A DNA stretch of 64,000 bases from an uncultured Amylibacter sp. GTDB taxonomy: Bacteria; Pseudomonadota; Alphaproteobacteria; Rhodobacterales; Rhodobacteraceae. Below, one piece after another: positions 16,482 through 24,332 of this stretch. Within the stretch, counting starts at the first letter, position 1. Each line of letters opens with the position of its first letter. A model generated the notes under the pieces. The model made no database searches and was not told the origin of the DNA. It saw nothing but the letters and a program-made list of their open reading frames with translations. The translations under genes and the position numbers were made by a program. The stretch spans positions 1,691,001 through 1,755,000 of the forward strand of contig OX044354.1 of NCBI GenBank assembly GCA_943846615.1, written 5' to 3'.

Positions 16482-18547
16482 TTTCTTGCACCTCGTTTCT
16501 TTGCTAAAACCAATGGAACGCATTGGTTTTCATCCTCAAATATTGTGACGCAATCCAAACATTGAAAGCATTCAGAGTAGGCGATTTCACCAGTCGGTTT
16601 AATGGCGTTGTAATTGCATTTCACTTTGCACAACTGACACGGCGATCCGCATTCAGCACGCCGTTCAATCCAATCGCGGCCACGGATCAATCCACCAATC
16701 GCCATGATGGCCCCCAATGGGCAGACATAGCGGCAGAACCCCTTGAACAGAACCATGCTGGAAACCAGCAAGAAGACCGCATAGGCGACATAGTACCATT
16801 CGCGGATAAAGAAGGTGGTGATGGCGGTTTTGAACGGTTCAACCTCGACCGCTTTGTCGCCGATTTGTGGCGCGGTAAAGGCCAGTATGAGCAGACCAAG
16901 TAGAACAACATATTTTGTCCAGATTAGTTTTTGATCCAACCAACGTGGCACGCTGATTTCAGGCAGGCGCAGTAGACGACCCATGTGGTGCATGAATTCC
17001 TGCATCGCGCCAAAGGGGCACAACCAACCACAAAATAGGCCACGGCCCCACAAGAAGAACGAAACGATCACGAATAACCAGATCAGCAATGAGAAAGGAT
17101 CGTAAAGTAAGAATAACAGGCTCTTGCCCTCTGCTATGCTACGCACTACGCCGATTGGGGTAACAACAGATAACTGCCCTTGTCCCCACCAGCCGATGAA
17201 ACCGATGACGAATGCAAGGGTGGTCAGGCGCATTGGCGCAAAGGACTTTTGTGCTGACAAACCGCTTAGGAAACGCAGTTGGATAATGAAGAGGCCCGTT
17301 AGGAAGACGAGAAGTATGCCCAAATCAACCTTACGCTCTTTGATAGCGGCGATCCAAGGGGGGGATGGTTTCGGGGCAGTTTCGCGGACGTAAAAACGCT
17401 CGGGTGTTTTATGGGTGGCGGTAAAGTCGACAGAGCCGATTTCAGGTCGAAAACTGCCGTGTTCGCGCACGGCTTTTATCGACAACGTCCATTCGCGGGT
17501 GGGGTCAAAGCCAAGGCGACGGTCGGTACGCAGGATCATGGCGTATTCATCGGGGACATCTGGTTTAAGGCTGACTTCTAGGTCTGAATCGCGCAACGAG
17601 ATTGGGAAACCATCTTGATGGGCTTCCATCAAATCAGGGCTGGTGTTGCGGGTGAATGTTTCGCTGACTAATCCATGACGGCCTGCGTCCAATACCAAGA
17701 TCGGTTCATCGTGACGGGAAATGGACATGAAATGTTCCAGTTCAGCCATGCCATCGTCATCCAGTACTGCGCGTGCGATTGATGGGGCGCCGATGTCGAC
17801 GACCCATAAATCCAAATAGATACCATCGGGATCATCGCTGGCCTCTGGATCGTCGTCTTGCCATAATGTGTCGTGGAATGCGGTTTGTAATTCCGTGTTG
17901 TTAACCAAACGTCGCGTGGCCAACCCCTGATCAATCAGATCCTGCCATGTAAGTTCTTCGACATGCGCTGTGTCGGGTTTTGCGGGTGGGCCAGAGGCGA
18001 TGTTTTGGAGTTTATCCTTGGCGACCGCAAAGGCAGCGGCAAGGATAGTTTCATGGGCAATGCGCACGCTGGCGGTCGCTTTGGTGACCCCGTCCAAATA
18101 GATCAGGGATGATGCTTCGTCCTTGCCGCCATATGGTACGCCGACGACCATTGTGTCGAAAACAGATTTTCCCTTATATTGTTCGACGAATTTGTGAAAC
18201 AGACTGCCGTCCAAACCAGACACGAAGATCGGTTCGTTGTGGGTGATGATTTCGGCGTTAATAAACATGCCTTCATTGTCGATAATCACCAACAAATTGA
18301 TTGGTGCTCCCGAAAATCCAGGGATCGATGCGATGGGTTGCGTTTCAAAGGCATAGCCGCCGACGCGCCCATCAAGATTGATAATTTCATACACGCCATC
18401 GCCAACCGTTTCACCAATTTGAAACGGCGGTTCAATTTTTTCTGCGATGATTTCTTTGGGCGTGATGGGGTTTGCATATGCGCCGACCGCAAACATCAAA
18501 GAAAATAATACGCAAAACATGACCCTGAAAATGCGTGCGAAAATCAT
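16478..18547 (-). CDS. NosR-like membrane flavo-iron-sulfur protein
   Basis: This 689-aa protein has a signal/anchor (residues 1-25). A periplasmic FMN-binding domain follows, with the attachment motif DGVTKATAS at about 152-160 (flavin Thr about 158). The long extracytoplasmic middle is followed by about five or six membrane spans and two CxxxCP motifs (CGWLCPFG; CRYVCPLG at about 605-612). Two C-terminal [4Fe-4S] clusters lie at CGSPCQLCKVKC (633-644) and CFQCLDC (660-666). NosR-type proteins move electrons across the membrane to or from periplasmic enzymes. Here no nosZDFY genes are present; the partner genes are PQQ alcohol oxidation genes and cytochromes. The start at 18547 was chosen for the signal sequence; the TTG-type start at 18589 is less likely. 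Confidence 0.87.
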   Translation of the reverse strand: MIFARIFRVMFCVLFSLMFAVGAYANPITPKEIIAEKIEPPFQIGETVGDGVYEIINLDGRVGGYAFETQPIASIPGFSGAPINLLVIIDNEGMFINAEIITHNEPIFVSGLDGSLFHKFVEQYKGKSVFDTMVVGVPYGGKDEASSLIYLDGVTKATASVRIAHETILAAAFAVAKDKLQNIASGPPAKPDTAHVEELTWQDLIDQGLATRRLVNNTELQTAFHDTLWQDDDPEASDDPDGIYLDLWVVDIGAPSIARAVLDDDGMAELEHFMSISRHDEPILVLDAGRHGLVSETFTRNTSPDLMEAHQDGFPISLRDSDLEVSLKPDVPDEYAMILRTDRRLGFDPTREWTLSIKAVREHGSFRPEIGSVDFTATHKTPERFYVRETAPKPSPPWIAAIKERKVDLGILLVFLTGLFIIQLRFLSGLSAQKSFAPMRLTTLAFVIGFIGWWGQGQLSVVTPIGVVRSIAEGKSLLFLLYDPFSLLIWLFVIVSFFLWGRGLFCGWLCPFGAMQEFMHHMGRLLRLPEISVPRWLDQKLIWTKYVVLLGLLILAFTAPQIGDKAVEVEPFKTAITTFFIREWYYVAYAVFLLVSSMVLFKGFCRYVCPLGAIMAIGGLIRGRDWIERRAECGSPCQLCKVKCNYNAIKPTGEIAYSECFQCLDCVTIFEDENQCVPLVLAKKRGARK

Positions 18548-18679
18548 TTGAGTTTTTTGCGTGAAATAAGGTAAGCAAACAATAAGCATTTGGTCGTAGA
18601 AAAAGCATATTTGTCGACCAAAGCAGTATTGTTTTTCTCATGCCATTTTGACATTTTCGCCAAAAAAAGGAGACCCCAA
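18548..18679. promoter_or_regulatory. Divergent promoter with 8-bp inverted repeat TTTGGTCG...CGACCAAA
   Basis: The perfect inverted arms 18589-18596 and 18615-18622 lie midway between the NosR-like gene and the small cytochrome gene. The core TTTGGT/ACCAAA is also found in the 13.87-13.90 kb gap. It may be an operator of the same regulator, or a variant of it with a wider gap (18 versus 16 bases between the arms). Confidence 0.4.
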
Positions 18680-19081
18680 ATGAAATGGATTTTATGTGCA
18701 GCGTTGCTGTTAGCACCAAGTGTTATGATGGCGGATGACGGTGATTTGTTAAAGGCAGGCGAAAAGGTTTTCCGCAAGTGTAAGGCATGTCATAAAATTG
18801 GCGAAGGTGCAAAAAATGGTGTTGGCCCGATTTTAAATGAAATCGTCGGAATGCCCGCGGGGCAGGCTGATTTTAAATATTCGGGTGCGTTAAAAACCGC
18901 TGCGGAAAATGGGTTGATCTGGGATGAGGCGTCGCTGACCGCGTTTTTAAAACGTCCACGTGATTTTATTTCTGGAACAAAAATGTCCTTCAGCGGTTTG
19001 CGCAAAGATGCCGACATTGCCGCGATCATCGCACTGTTGGCGGCAAATACAACGCCCGCGTCAGTTCCCAATTCCGAGTAA
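18680..19081 (+). CDS. Class I cytochrome c (c2-type), periplasmic
   Basis: This is a small soluble monohaem cytochrome (133 aa). The signal peptide is MKWILCAALLLAPSVMMA, the haem motif CKACHKIGEGAKNGVGP, the hinge PAGQADFKYSGALK typical of cytochrome c2/c550, and the Met ligand region GTKMSFSGL. AAGGAG at 18667-18672 fixes the start. It would accept electrons from the PedF-like cytochrome, the dehydrogenase or the NosR-like protein and pass them to an oxidase. It is divergent from the NosR-like gene and overlaps the end of the convergent kinase gene by 21 bases. Confidence 0.92.
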   Translation: MKWILCAALLLAPSVMMADDGDLLKAGEKVFRKCKACHKIGEGAKNGVGPILNEIVGMPAGQADFKYSGALKTAAENGLIWDEASLTAFLKRPRDFISGTKMSFSGLRKDADIAAIIALLAANTTPASVPNSE

Positions 19082-21232
19082 GAAATCGATCAGACGTTGT
19101 GGGTCCACGGGTTTGAGCAGCAACTCCAACCCGGCATCGCGGCATTTTTGGCGGAGTTCCGCGCTGCGATTGGCGGAAATGATACGGGTGGCGATTTGTG
19201 GGTTTTCGGCCAACATTTGACGCGCCAAAACCACGCCGTCACCACCATCGTCTAATTGATAATCGACGATCATTGCATCGGGAATGATGCCCAATTCGTT
19301 GATTAAATCATACGACATTTTCGACGTGTCGGCACCCAATACCGTGACGCCCCATTTTTCCAAAACGGTGGTCATGGCGCGGCGCAACAGGGCATCATTT
19401 TCAACCAGTAAAACAATCAAATTTCGATCTCGAAGGCTCTTGAAATCGGACTGCATAGGTTCGATAGGGGCGGTTTTGGTAAATTTGTTTCGTGAAATTG
19501 GAACGTTGACGAAAAAGCCAGATCCGGTTCCTAAAACCGACCAAACTTGTATTTGGTGGTTCAATTGCTGGCAGGCGCGCTCGACAATTGCCAAACCTAG
19601 TCCCATGCCTTCGCTGGCGGATGCCTTGGCCTCTAGGCGTTGGAACTCGTCGAAGATGATGGTTTGATCGCTTTCGCTGATGCCGCGCCCTGTATCCCAA
19701 ACCTCGATCCGCGCGGAACCACCATTGCGACGCACACCAATCAGAATTTTTCCAGTGTCAGTATAGCGGATTGCGTTGCTGATCAGGTTTTGTAAAATGC
19801 GGCGCAGATAGGATGGATCGCTATGAACAACCAAATCGCTGGGAACATAGCGCAGCTCCAGATTTTGTTGGGCGGCGATGGTGGAAAAATCGTTGATCAA
19901 GGAATCCATGATTGTTGAAATTGGGAAATCACATAATTCCAATGACGCCACGCCAGAATCCAATTTTGAAATTTCCAACAGGTCCTCGATGATTCCTTCA
20001 ACACTGATTAACGCTTCTTCGGCCTTGTTGACTGTTTCTGTATTTTTATCGCCATCGATAGCCGCCAGATAAAGTTTTGCGGCCGAGAGTGGTTGTAATA
20101 AATCATGGCTGGCGGCTGCGACGAAACGGGTTTTGGATGCGTTGGCGCGCTTGGCGCTGTCCAATGCCTCTTGGAGTTCCCATGTGCGTTCAGAAACGCG
20201 CAATTCCAATGTTTCGTTGGATTTTTCCAACAATCGAGCGGCGGTGCGTTCGGCTGATACATCCGACAGGCTGATCACGAAGCCATTGTCTGGCATCGAG
20301 CGCACAAAGGCGTCCAAAATTTGTCCACCTTTTGAGGTGAGTTCAAACGACAGCGCACGTTTTTTAGTGGTCTTTGCAACCCATGCTTCTAACATCATCA
20401 GACTGGCGCGATTTTCGGGACCAAAAGAGGATTGTAATGTCGTCACCATGCCTGAAAAGCTGCTGCCCATGGTGATGCGTTTGCGGCTGAGGGAGAGAAA
20501 GCTACTTAAACTTTGGTTCCAGCCGATCAGGCGAAGGTCGCTGTCGAAAATCGCAACCGCTTGGTTCAAGTGATCCAACGTTGCCTTGATCATACGCGCC
20601 TGATCATCCAGCAATTTATCACGCTCCAGACGTTCGGTGCGTATGATATCCGTAACATCTGTTTGCATGATAACCGTACTGCCGTCATCGGTTCGATGCG
20701 AGCTGACTTGCCACCATAAATCATTAGCAATAGCCACATTGAAAACTGTATGTGCGTTTTCGTGCAAGGCCAGTCGATTAACCGCCCATTCCTCGCTGGT
20801 AGTGTCGGGTGGCAGGACGATGTGATTGCTTTTTGCGACCAACGCAACGAACTCTTCTAATGTTGCATCGGATGCCAATTCAGCCTTTACGTCGGGCAGG
20901 GCGCTGCAAAATCGGCTGTTGGTCATGACCAATGTGTTTTGATCGTTAAACAAGGCAAAGCCTTCTTCGATGGCTTCGATTGCGTTGAACATATCTGATC
21001 GAGCGGCCTCTAAATTCACGTTGGATGAATTGAGGAGGGATAATGCTTCTTCTAATTCTGATGTGCGCGCGCGGACTTGATCCTCTAGTAGAACTGCACG
21101 TTCGAATTGGGCGTATGCTGCGGCGTTTGATCCGGTGTCTTGTTCAACTCGATCCATCAAGGCCTGAATGATTTTAAGCAGTTTTGAATTTTGCTCGGCC
21201 AAGGGGCGTGATGTGTCAATCAAGGAATTCAT
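19061..21232 (-). CDS. Hybrid sensor histidine kinase (coiled coil, PAS, HisKA, HATPase, REC)
   Basis: This is a soluble 723-aa kinase: N-terminal helical region with coiled-coil potential (about 1-75), two PAS-like domains (about 80-195 and 215-330), and a HisKA domain with the phospho-accepting His in SHDLLQPL (about H376). The ATPase part has an N-box NLISNAIRYT (about 482-490), DTGRG and GMGLGLAIV. The C-terminal receiver has Asp at about 657 (MIVDYQL). No membrane span is seen, so it senses a cytoplasmic cue or is driven by the FIST protein with which it overlaps (21229-21232). Kinases of this layout control PQQ alcohol dehydrogenases in pseudomonads (Erc/Exa/Ped systems) and formaldehyde or methanol genes in Paracoccus (FlhS). 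I infer the same here. Confidence 0.88.
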   Translation of the reverse strand: MNSLIDTSRPLAEQNSKLLKIIQALMDRVEQDTGSNAAAYAQFERAVLLEDQVRARTSELEEALSLLNSSNVNLEAARSDMFNAIEAIEEGFALFNDQNTLVMTNSRFCSALPDVKAELASDATLEEFVALVAKSNHIVLPPDTTSEEWAVNRLALHENAHTVFNVAIANDLWWQVSSHRTDDGSTVIMQTDVTDIIRTERLERDKLLDDQARMIKATLDHLNQAVAIFDSDLRLIGWNQSLSSFLSLSRKRITMGSSFSGMVTTLQSSFGPENRASLMMLEAWVAKTTKKRALSFELTSKGGQILDAFVRSMPDNGFVISLSDVSAERTAARLLEKSNETLELRVSERTWELQEALDSAKRANASKTRFVAAASHDLLQPLSAAKLYLAAIDGDKNTETVNKAEEALISVEGIIEDLLEISKLDSGVASLELCDFPISTIMDSLINDFSTIAAQQNLELRYVPSDLVVHSDPSYLRRILQNLISNAIRYTDTGKILIGVRRNGGSARIEVWDTGRGISESDQTIIFDEFQRLEAKASASEGMGLGLAIVERACQQLNHQIQVWSVLGTGSGFFVNVPISRNKFTKTAPIEPMQSDFKSLRDRNLIVLLVENDALLRRAMTTVLEKWGVTVLGADTSKMSYDLINELGIIPDAMIVDYQLDDGGDGVVLARQMLAENPQIATRIISANRSAELRQKCRDAGLELLLKPVDPQRLIDFLLGIGN

Positions 21233-22392
21233 ACTGCTACGTCACCTTTGGGGCGATACAGGGCCACGCCTGTCATGGTTTGGTTCACGTGCATTGATCC
21301 GAATTGTTCGCCATAGGTGTTAAACCCGATGGCGCGGTGTTTCGCCATGACGCGAGATAAATCATGGGATTTTTGGGTTTGCGCGGCCTCTAGGCGACGT
21401 AAAATACAGTCACATGTCAATAGGGTGTCCAGATCGCCTTGGGCGCTTAATGCATCCAATTCGCGCTCCAAATGGCTCTCCATATCTTCAGCGTCGGCCA
21501 GCGTTAAAACCAACCCCTCGTCAATTGCAGAGAAGAATACCAGATCGCCGTTTTCGTTCACGCGCTGAATGGCGCGGACATGGTGGCGACCGCCTGCGCG
21601 CACAACAACGGGGTTTGCAGCGAAAGTGAAGGTGGACAATTGATTGGGATCTTTGCCCAAGATACGCGCGTATTCGCGTGCTGCGGGTTCGGCGTTGATT
21701 TCATGCACGATACGTTTATTTGGATCGGCCTTTGTCACTACCATTTTTTCTTGGCTGGGCGAAAGGTGATCCAAGCTAAATGTTTGAACATCGCACAGAG
21801 TCTTAACGAAAGTCAGGATCGCCGCGTTTGTGTAAACCACACCGTTTAATGATATAAATGTTTCCTTGAATCGCGTGCCATCACCTGCCGATCCACCAAA
21901 CATTGGAACGGGGCCAAGGCCGGTGTTGATCATGCTCATTAACTGATCTTCGCGCAGGCTCATGCCGTCAACGATCAGGAAGGCGAATTCGTTGTCCATC
22001 TTGGGATCGTTTGATGCGATAGATTGGCGACAACGGATCATTTCGCCAATCAAGTTAGTTTTTTCCATAGCGTTTAGGTCGTCAACCAGAACTGTCCCAG
22101 TGGTGAAATGTGATGCCGGCAATCCAACCGCCACGATCTGATTTTCAGTATAGCCAGATTTAATTTCGCCAGCCGTTGTACATGCGACGATGTTTGGAGC
22201 ATCTATGTGTTTGTTCGCGTCTTGAACCACGGATTTAAAATCGACGCTGGGGGATACGAACAGGAAAACATGCGCCAGATCATCGCCCAACATGGCGGCG
22301 ATATCGCGAATTGCGTTGGGGCTTGTTGCCAATGTGGCGGCTGCGCGTACGATTTTAGACGTGTTGGTTGGCTGTGGATCAATCTGTTGCAT
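21229..22392 (-). CDS. FIST domain sensory protein
   Basis: This is a 387-aa cytoplasmic protein with FIST N- and C-terminal domains, proposed to bind small ligands such as amino acids. Typical stretches are DLAHVFLFVSPSVDFKSVV, IVACTTAGEIKSGYTEN, PMFGGSAGDGTRFKETF and, near the end, SHDLSRVMAKHRAIGFNTYG, GVALYRPKG. The start ATG at 22392 is 25 bases after the stop of the response regulator. It overlaps the kinase gene downstream, so the order is regulator, FIST, kinase in one leftward unit. In related loci the FIST protein is thought to present the signal to the kinase; that is inference here. Confidence 0.88.
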   Translation of the reverse strand: MQQIDPQPTNTSKIVRAAATLATSPNAIRDIAAMLGDDLAHVFLFVSPSVDFKSVVQDANKHIDAPNIVACTTAGEIKSGYTENQIVAVGLPASHFTTGTVLVDDLNAMEKTNLIGEMIRCRQSIASNDPKMDNEFAFLIVDGMSLREDQLMSMINTGLGPVPMFGGSAGDGTRFKETFISLNGVVYTNAAILTFVKTLCDVQTFSLDHLSPSQEKMVVTKADPNKRIVHEINAEPAAREYARILGKDPNQLSTFTFAANPVVVRAGGRHHVRAIQRVNENGDLVFFSAIDEGLVLTLADAEDMESHLERELDALSAQGDLDTLLTCDCILRRLEAAQTQKSHDLSRVMAKHRAIGFNTYGEQFGSMHVNQTMTGVALYRPKGDVAV

Positions 22393-22417
22393 GCATCGCC
22401 ATTCTAAACCTTAGGTT

Positions 22418-23128
22418 TTAGCCCGTGTTTTGGTCCATTTGGGCCAAGTTACCGAATTTTGCCTGCTGTGCAATTAAAACGGCCTGTGTGCGATTTTGGG
22501 CGTTTAGTTTTCGCAGGATGGCGGTGATGTGCGCCTTAACCGTTGCCTCGGCGATGGACAAATCAAATGCGATTTGCTTATTCAACTTACCCGCACCCAT
22601 CAGACGTAAAATACGTGCTTGTTGACGGGTCAATGTAGTCAGTTGATCAATTGCACGATCCGATTCACTGGGACCTTTTTCCAAATGGCGCGTTTCCACA
22701 TAGCTGGGCGGCAGAAAAACCTCACCTGTGCGTAATGTTTCAAATGCCTGTCTGAAAATTTCCTTGGGGCTGTGTTTCGGAATGAACCCTTGGGCACCTG
22801 CGGCTAATGCCGCCGATATCATTTGATTATCCGAAATGGATGACACGACCAAAATCACCTGATCTGGGTTGCGACCGCGCAGTCGCAACAGCCCCTCCAA
22901 TCCGCTGACATCAGGTAGACTAAGGTCCAACATCAAAACGTCTGGGCGTAGTCCCGCATCAATCAAATCCAACGCCTCGGCTAATGTTTTGCAGGTTTGT
23001 GGGTTTTCCACCTCGGTCAGCATTTTAACCATTAAGGACAAAGCATCGCAAAACAGCGGGTGATCATCAACGATCAACGCTGTTTTAAGGCTTTTGTTGG
23101 CTGGCGTATCCACGGATCGTTGGGGCAC
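22418..23128 (-). CDS. LuxR/NarL-type response regulator, probable activator of the PQQ locus
   Basis: This two-domain regulator (236 aa) has a receiver domain with the acidic pair in IVDDHPLFCDAL, phospho-Asp in VLMLDLSLPDVSG and conserved Lys in IPKHSPKE. The C-terminal LuxR HTH is LTRQQARILRLMGAGKLNKQ with ATVKAHITAILRKLNAQNRT. It resembles regulators of PQQ alcohol dehydrogenases (AgmR/ExaE/PedR, MxaB). I chose the GTG at 23128, because AAAGGACGTCT stands just before it on the minus strand; the longer frame to a TTG at 23233 adds 35 unlikely residues. It heads the regulator-FIST-kinase unit. The ACCAAAGGTCTAAT sites at 6.2 and 13.9 kb are candidate targets. Confidence 0.85.
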   Translation of the reverse strand: MPQRSVDTPANKSLKTALIVDDHPLFCDALSLMVKMLTEVENPQTCKTLAEALDLIDAGLRPDVLMLDLSLPDVSGLEGLLRLRGRNPDQVILVVSSISDNQMISAALAAGAQGFIPKHSPKEIFRQAFETLRTGEVFLPPSYVETRHLEKGPSESDRAIDQLTTLTRQQARILRLMGAGKLNKQIAFDLSIAEATVKAHITAILRKLNAQNRTQAVLIAQQAKFGNLAQMDQNTG

Positions 23129-23278
23129 ACAGACGTCCTTTGTGATATTTTTTTGGATCAGTATGGCCTGACAATAGAATGAGTGTGGGGTGTTTACAAT
23201 ATTTAAGACATGGACATTGGTCGTATTTTCCAAGTTTCGAAGCAGGCCTAGAGTAACGCTTCATAGGAGAATAGAATC

Positions 23279-23803
23279 TTGAAGTTAGAAGAAGAACGCT
23301 TGATCGATGCGCCAACGAATGAAGTTTGGAACGCGATCTTAGATGCGGCAGTGTTGAAGGATTGCGTGCCGGGTTGTACAGAAATGACAGGGTCGCTGGA
23401 CGATGGTCTGACGGCTGTGGTTACGCAACGGGTGGGCCCAGTGAAGGCGACGTTTAAGGGTAACGTCACGTTTTCAGATGTTGTCCAAGGCCAATCAGTG
23501 AAAATCACTGGCGAAGGGCAGGGCGGCGTAGCTGGTTTTGCCAAAGGCGGTGCAGATGTCGTTCTGGTACCCCAAGACGGCAAAACGTTGTTGAAATACA
23601 CGGTGGATGCGTCCGTTGGTGGTAAGTTGGCCCAGCTGGGTTCACGCATCATCGACAGTTTCGCCAGCAAGATGGCCAATCAATTTTTCGAGAAATTTCA
23701 AACCATCGTTGAGGGTGGTGACGTGAATGATACAGCCAGCAAGGCATCCGCCAAAGGTGGGTTCTTAGCATGGTTGATGCGTCTATTTGGGCGCAAAGCA
23801 TAA
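23279..23803 (+). CDS. coxG: CoxG-like SRPBCC protein of the molybdenum hydroxylase cluster
   Basis: This 174-aa protein of the CoxG (SRPBCC/polyketide cyclase-like) family reads [36 protein letters not shown], and [20 protein letters not shown]. The C-terminus ends in a hydrophobic, basic stretch ([14 protein letters not shown]) that may attach it to the membrane; CoxG anchors CO dehydrogenase to the membrane in Afipia. The start is a TTG at 23279 with AGGAGA about ten bases upstream; no ATG is available. First gene of the co-directional cox cluster. Confidence 0.85.
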   Translation: MKLEEERLIDAPTNEVWNAILDAAVLKDCVPGCTEMTGSLDDGLTAVVTQRVGPVKATFKGNVTFSDVVQGQSVKITGEGQGGVAGFAKGGADVVLVPQDGKTLLKYTVDASVGGKLAQLGSRIIDSFASKMANQFFEKFQTIVEGGDVNDTASKASAKGGFLAWLMRLFGRKA

Positions 23804-23833
23804 AATACAAAACACAGAATAGGGAGGACTACC

Positions 23834-24319
23834 ATGACTAAAATTGCAATGAACGTAAATGGTAAGGCGGTGAGCCGCGAAGTGCCAGATAATACACTGT
23901 TGGTGGAATATATCCGCGAACATTTGCGTCTAACAGGTACGCACGTTGGCTGTGATACCAGCCAATGTGGTGCATGTGTTGTACACGTAGATGGCAAAGC
24001 CATGAAATCATGTACAATGTTGGCCGCTGCTGCCGAAGGCGCGACGGTTACAACAGTAGAGGGTTTAGCCGCATCCAAAGATGAGCTGCACCCAATGCAA
24101 ATCGCATTCAAAGACAACCACGGCCTGCAATGTGGGTTCTGTACGCCTGGCATGATTATGTCTGCCACGGATATGGTCGAGCGTTACCAAGCGGAAGGCA
24201 AAGAGCTGACCGAAGAGGCGATCCGCCACGAGCTGGAAGGCAACATTTGCCGCTGTACCGGTTACCACAACATCGTGAAGTCTATTCAAGACGGCGCGTC
24301 AAAAATGACGAACGCATAG
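23834..24319 (+). CDS. coxS: Molybdenum hydroxylase small subunit, 2x[2Fe-2S] (CoxS)
   Basis: This is the iron-sulfur subunit (161 aa) of a xanthine-oxidase-family enzyme. The plant-type cluster ligands are at C40, C45, C48 and C60 ([16 protein letters not shown]), and the second cluster at C100, C103, C139 and C141 ([21 protein letters not shown]). It passes electrons from the molybdenum site in CoxL to FAD in CoxM. A strong ribosome site (GGGAGG) precedes the ATG at 23834. The length is normal for the family. Confidence 0.95.
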   Translation: MTKIAMNVNGKAVSREVPDNTLLVEYIREHLRLTGTHVGCDTSQCGACVVHVDGKAMKSCTMLAAAAEGATVTTVEGLAASKDELHPMQIAFKDNHGLQCGFCTPGMIMSATDMVERYQAEGKELTEEAIRHELEGNICRCTGYHNIVKSIQDGASKMTNA

Positions 24320-24332
24320 GGAGGATGATGAA

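Noticed and set aside
23129..23233. N-terminal extension of the LuxR regulator to a TTG at 23233
   Set aside because: The 35 extra residues have no family counterpart, and a good ribosome site stands before the GTG at 23128.
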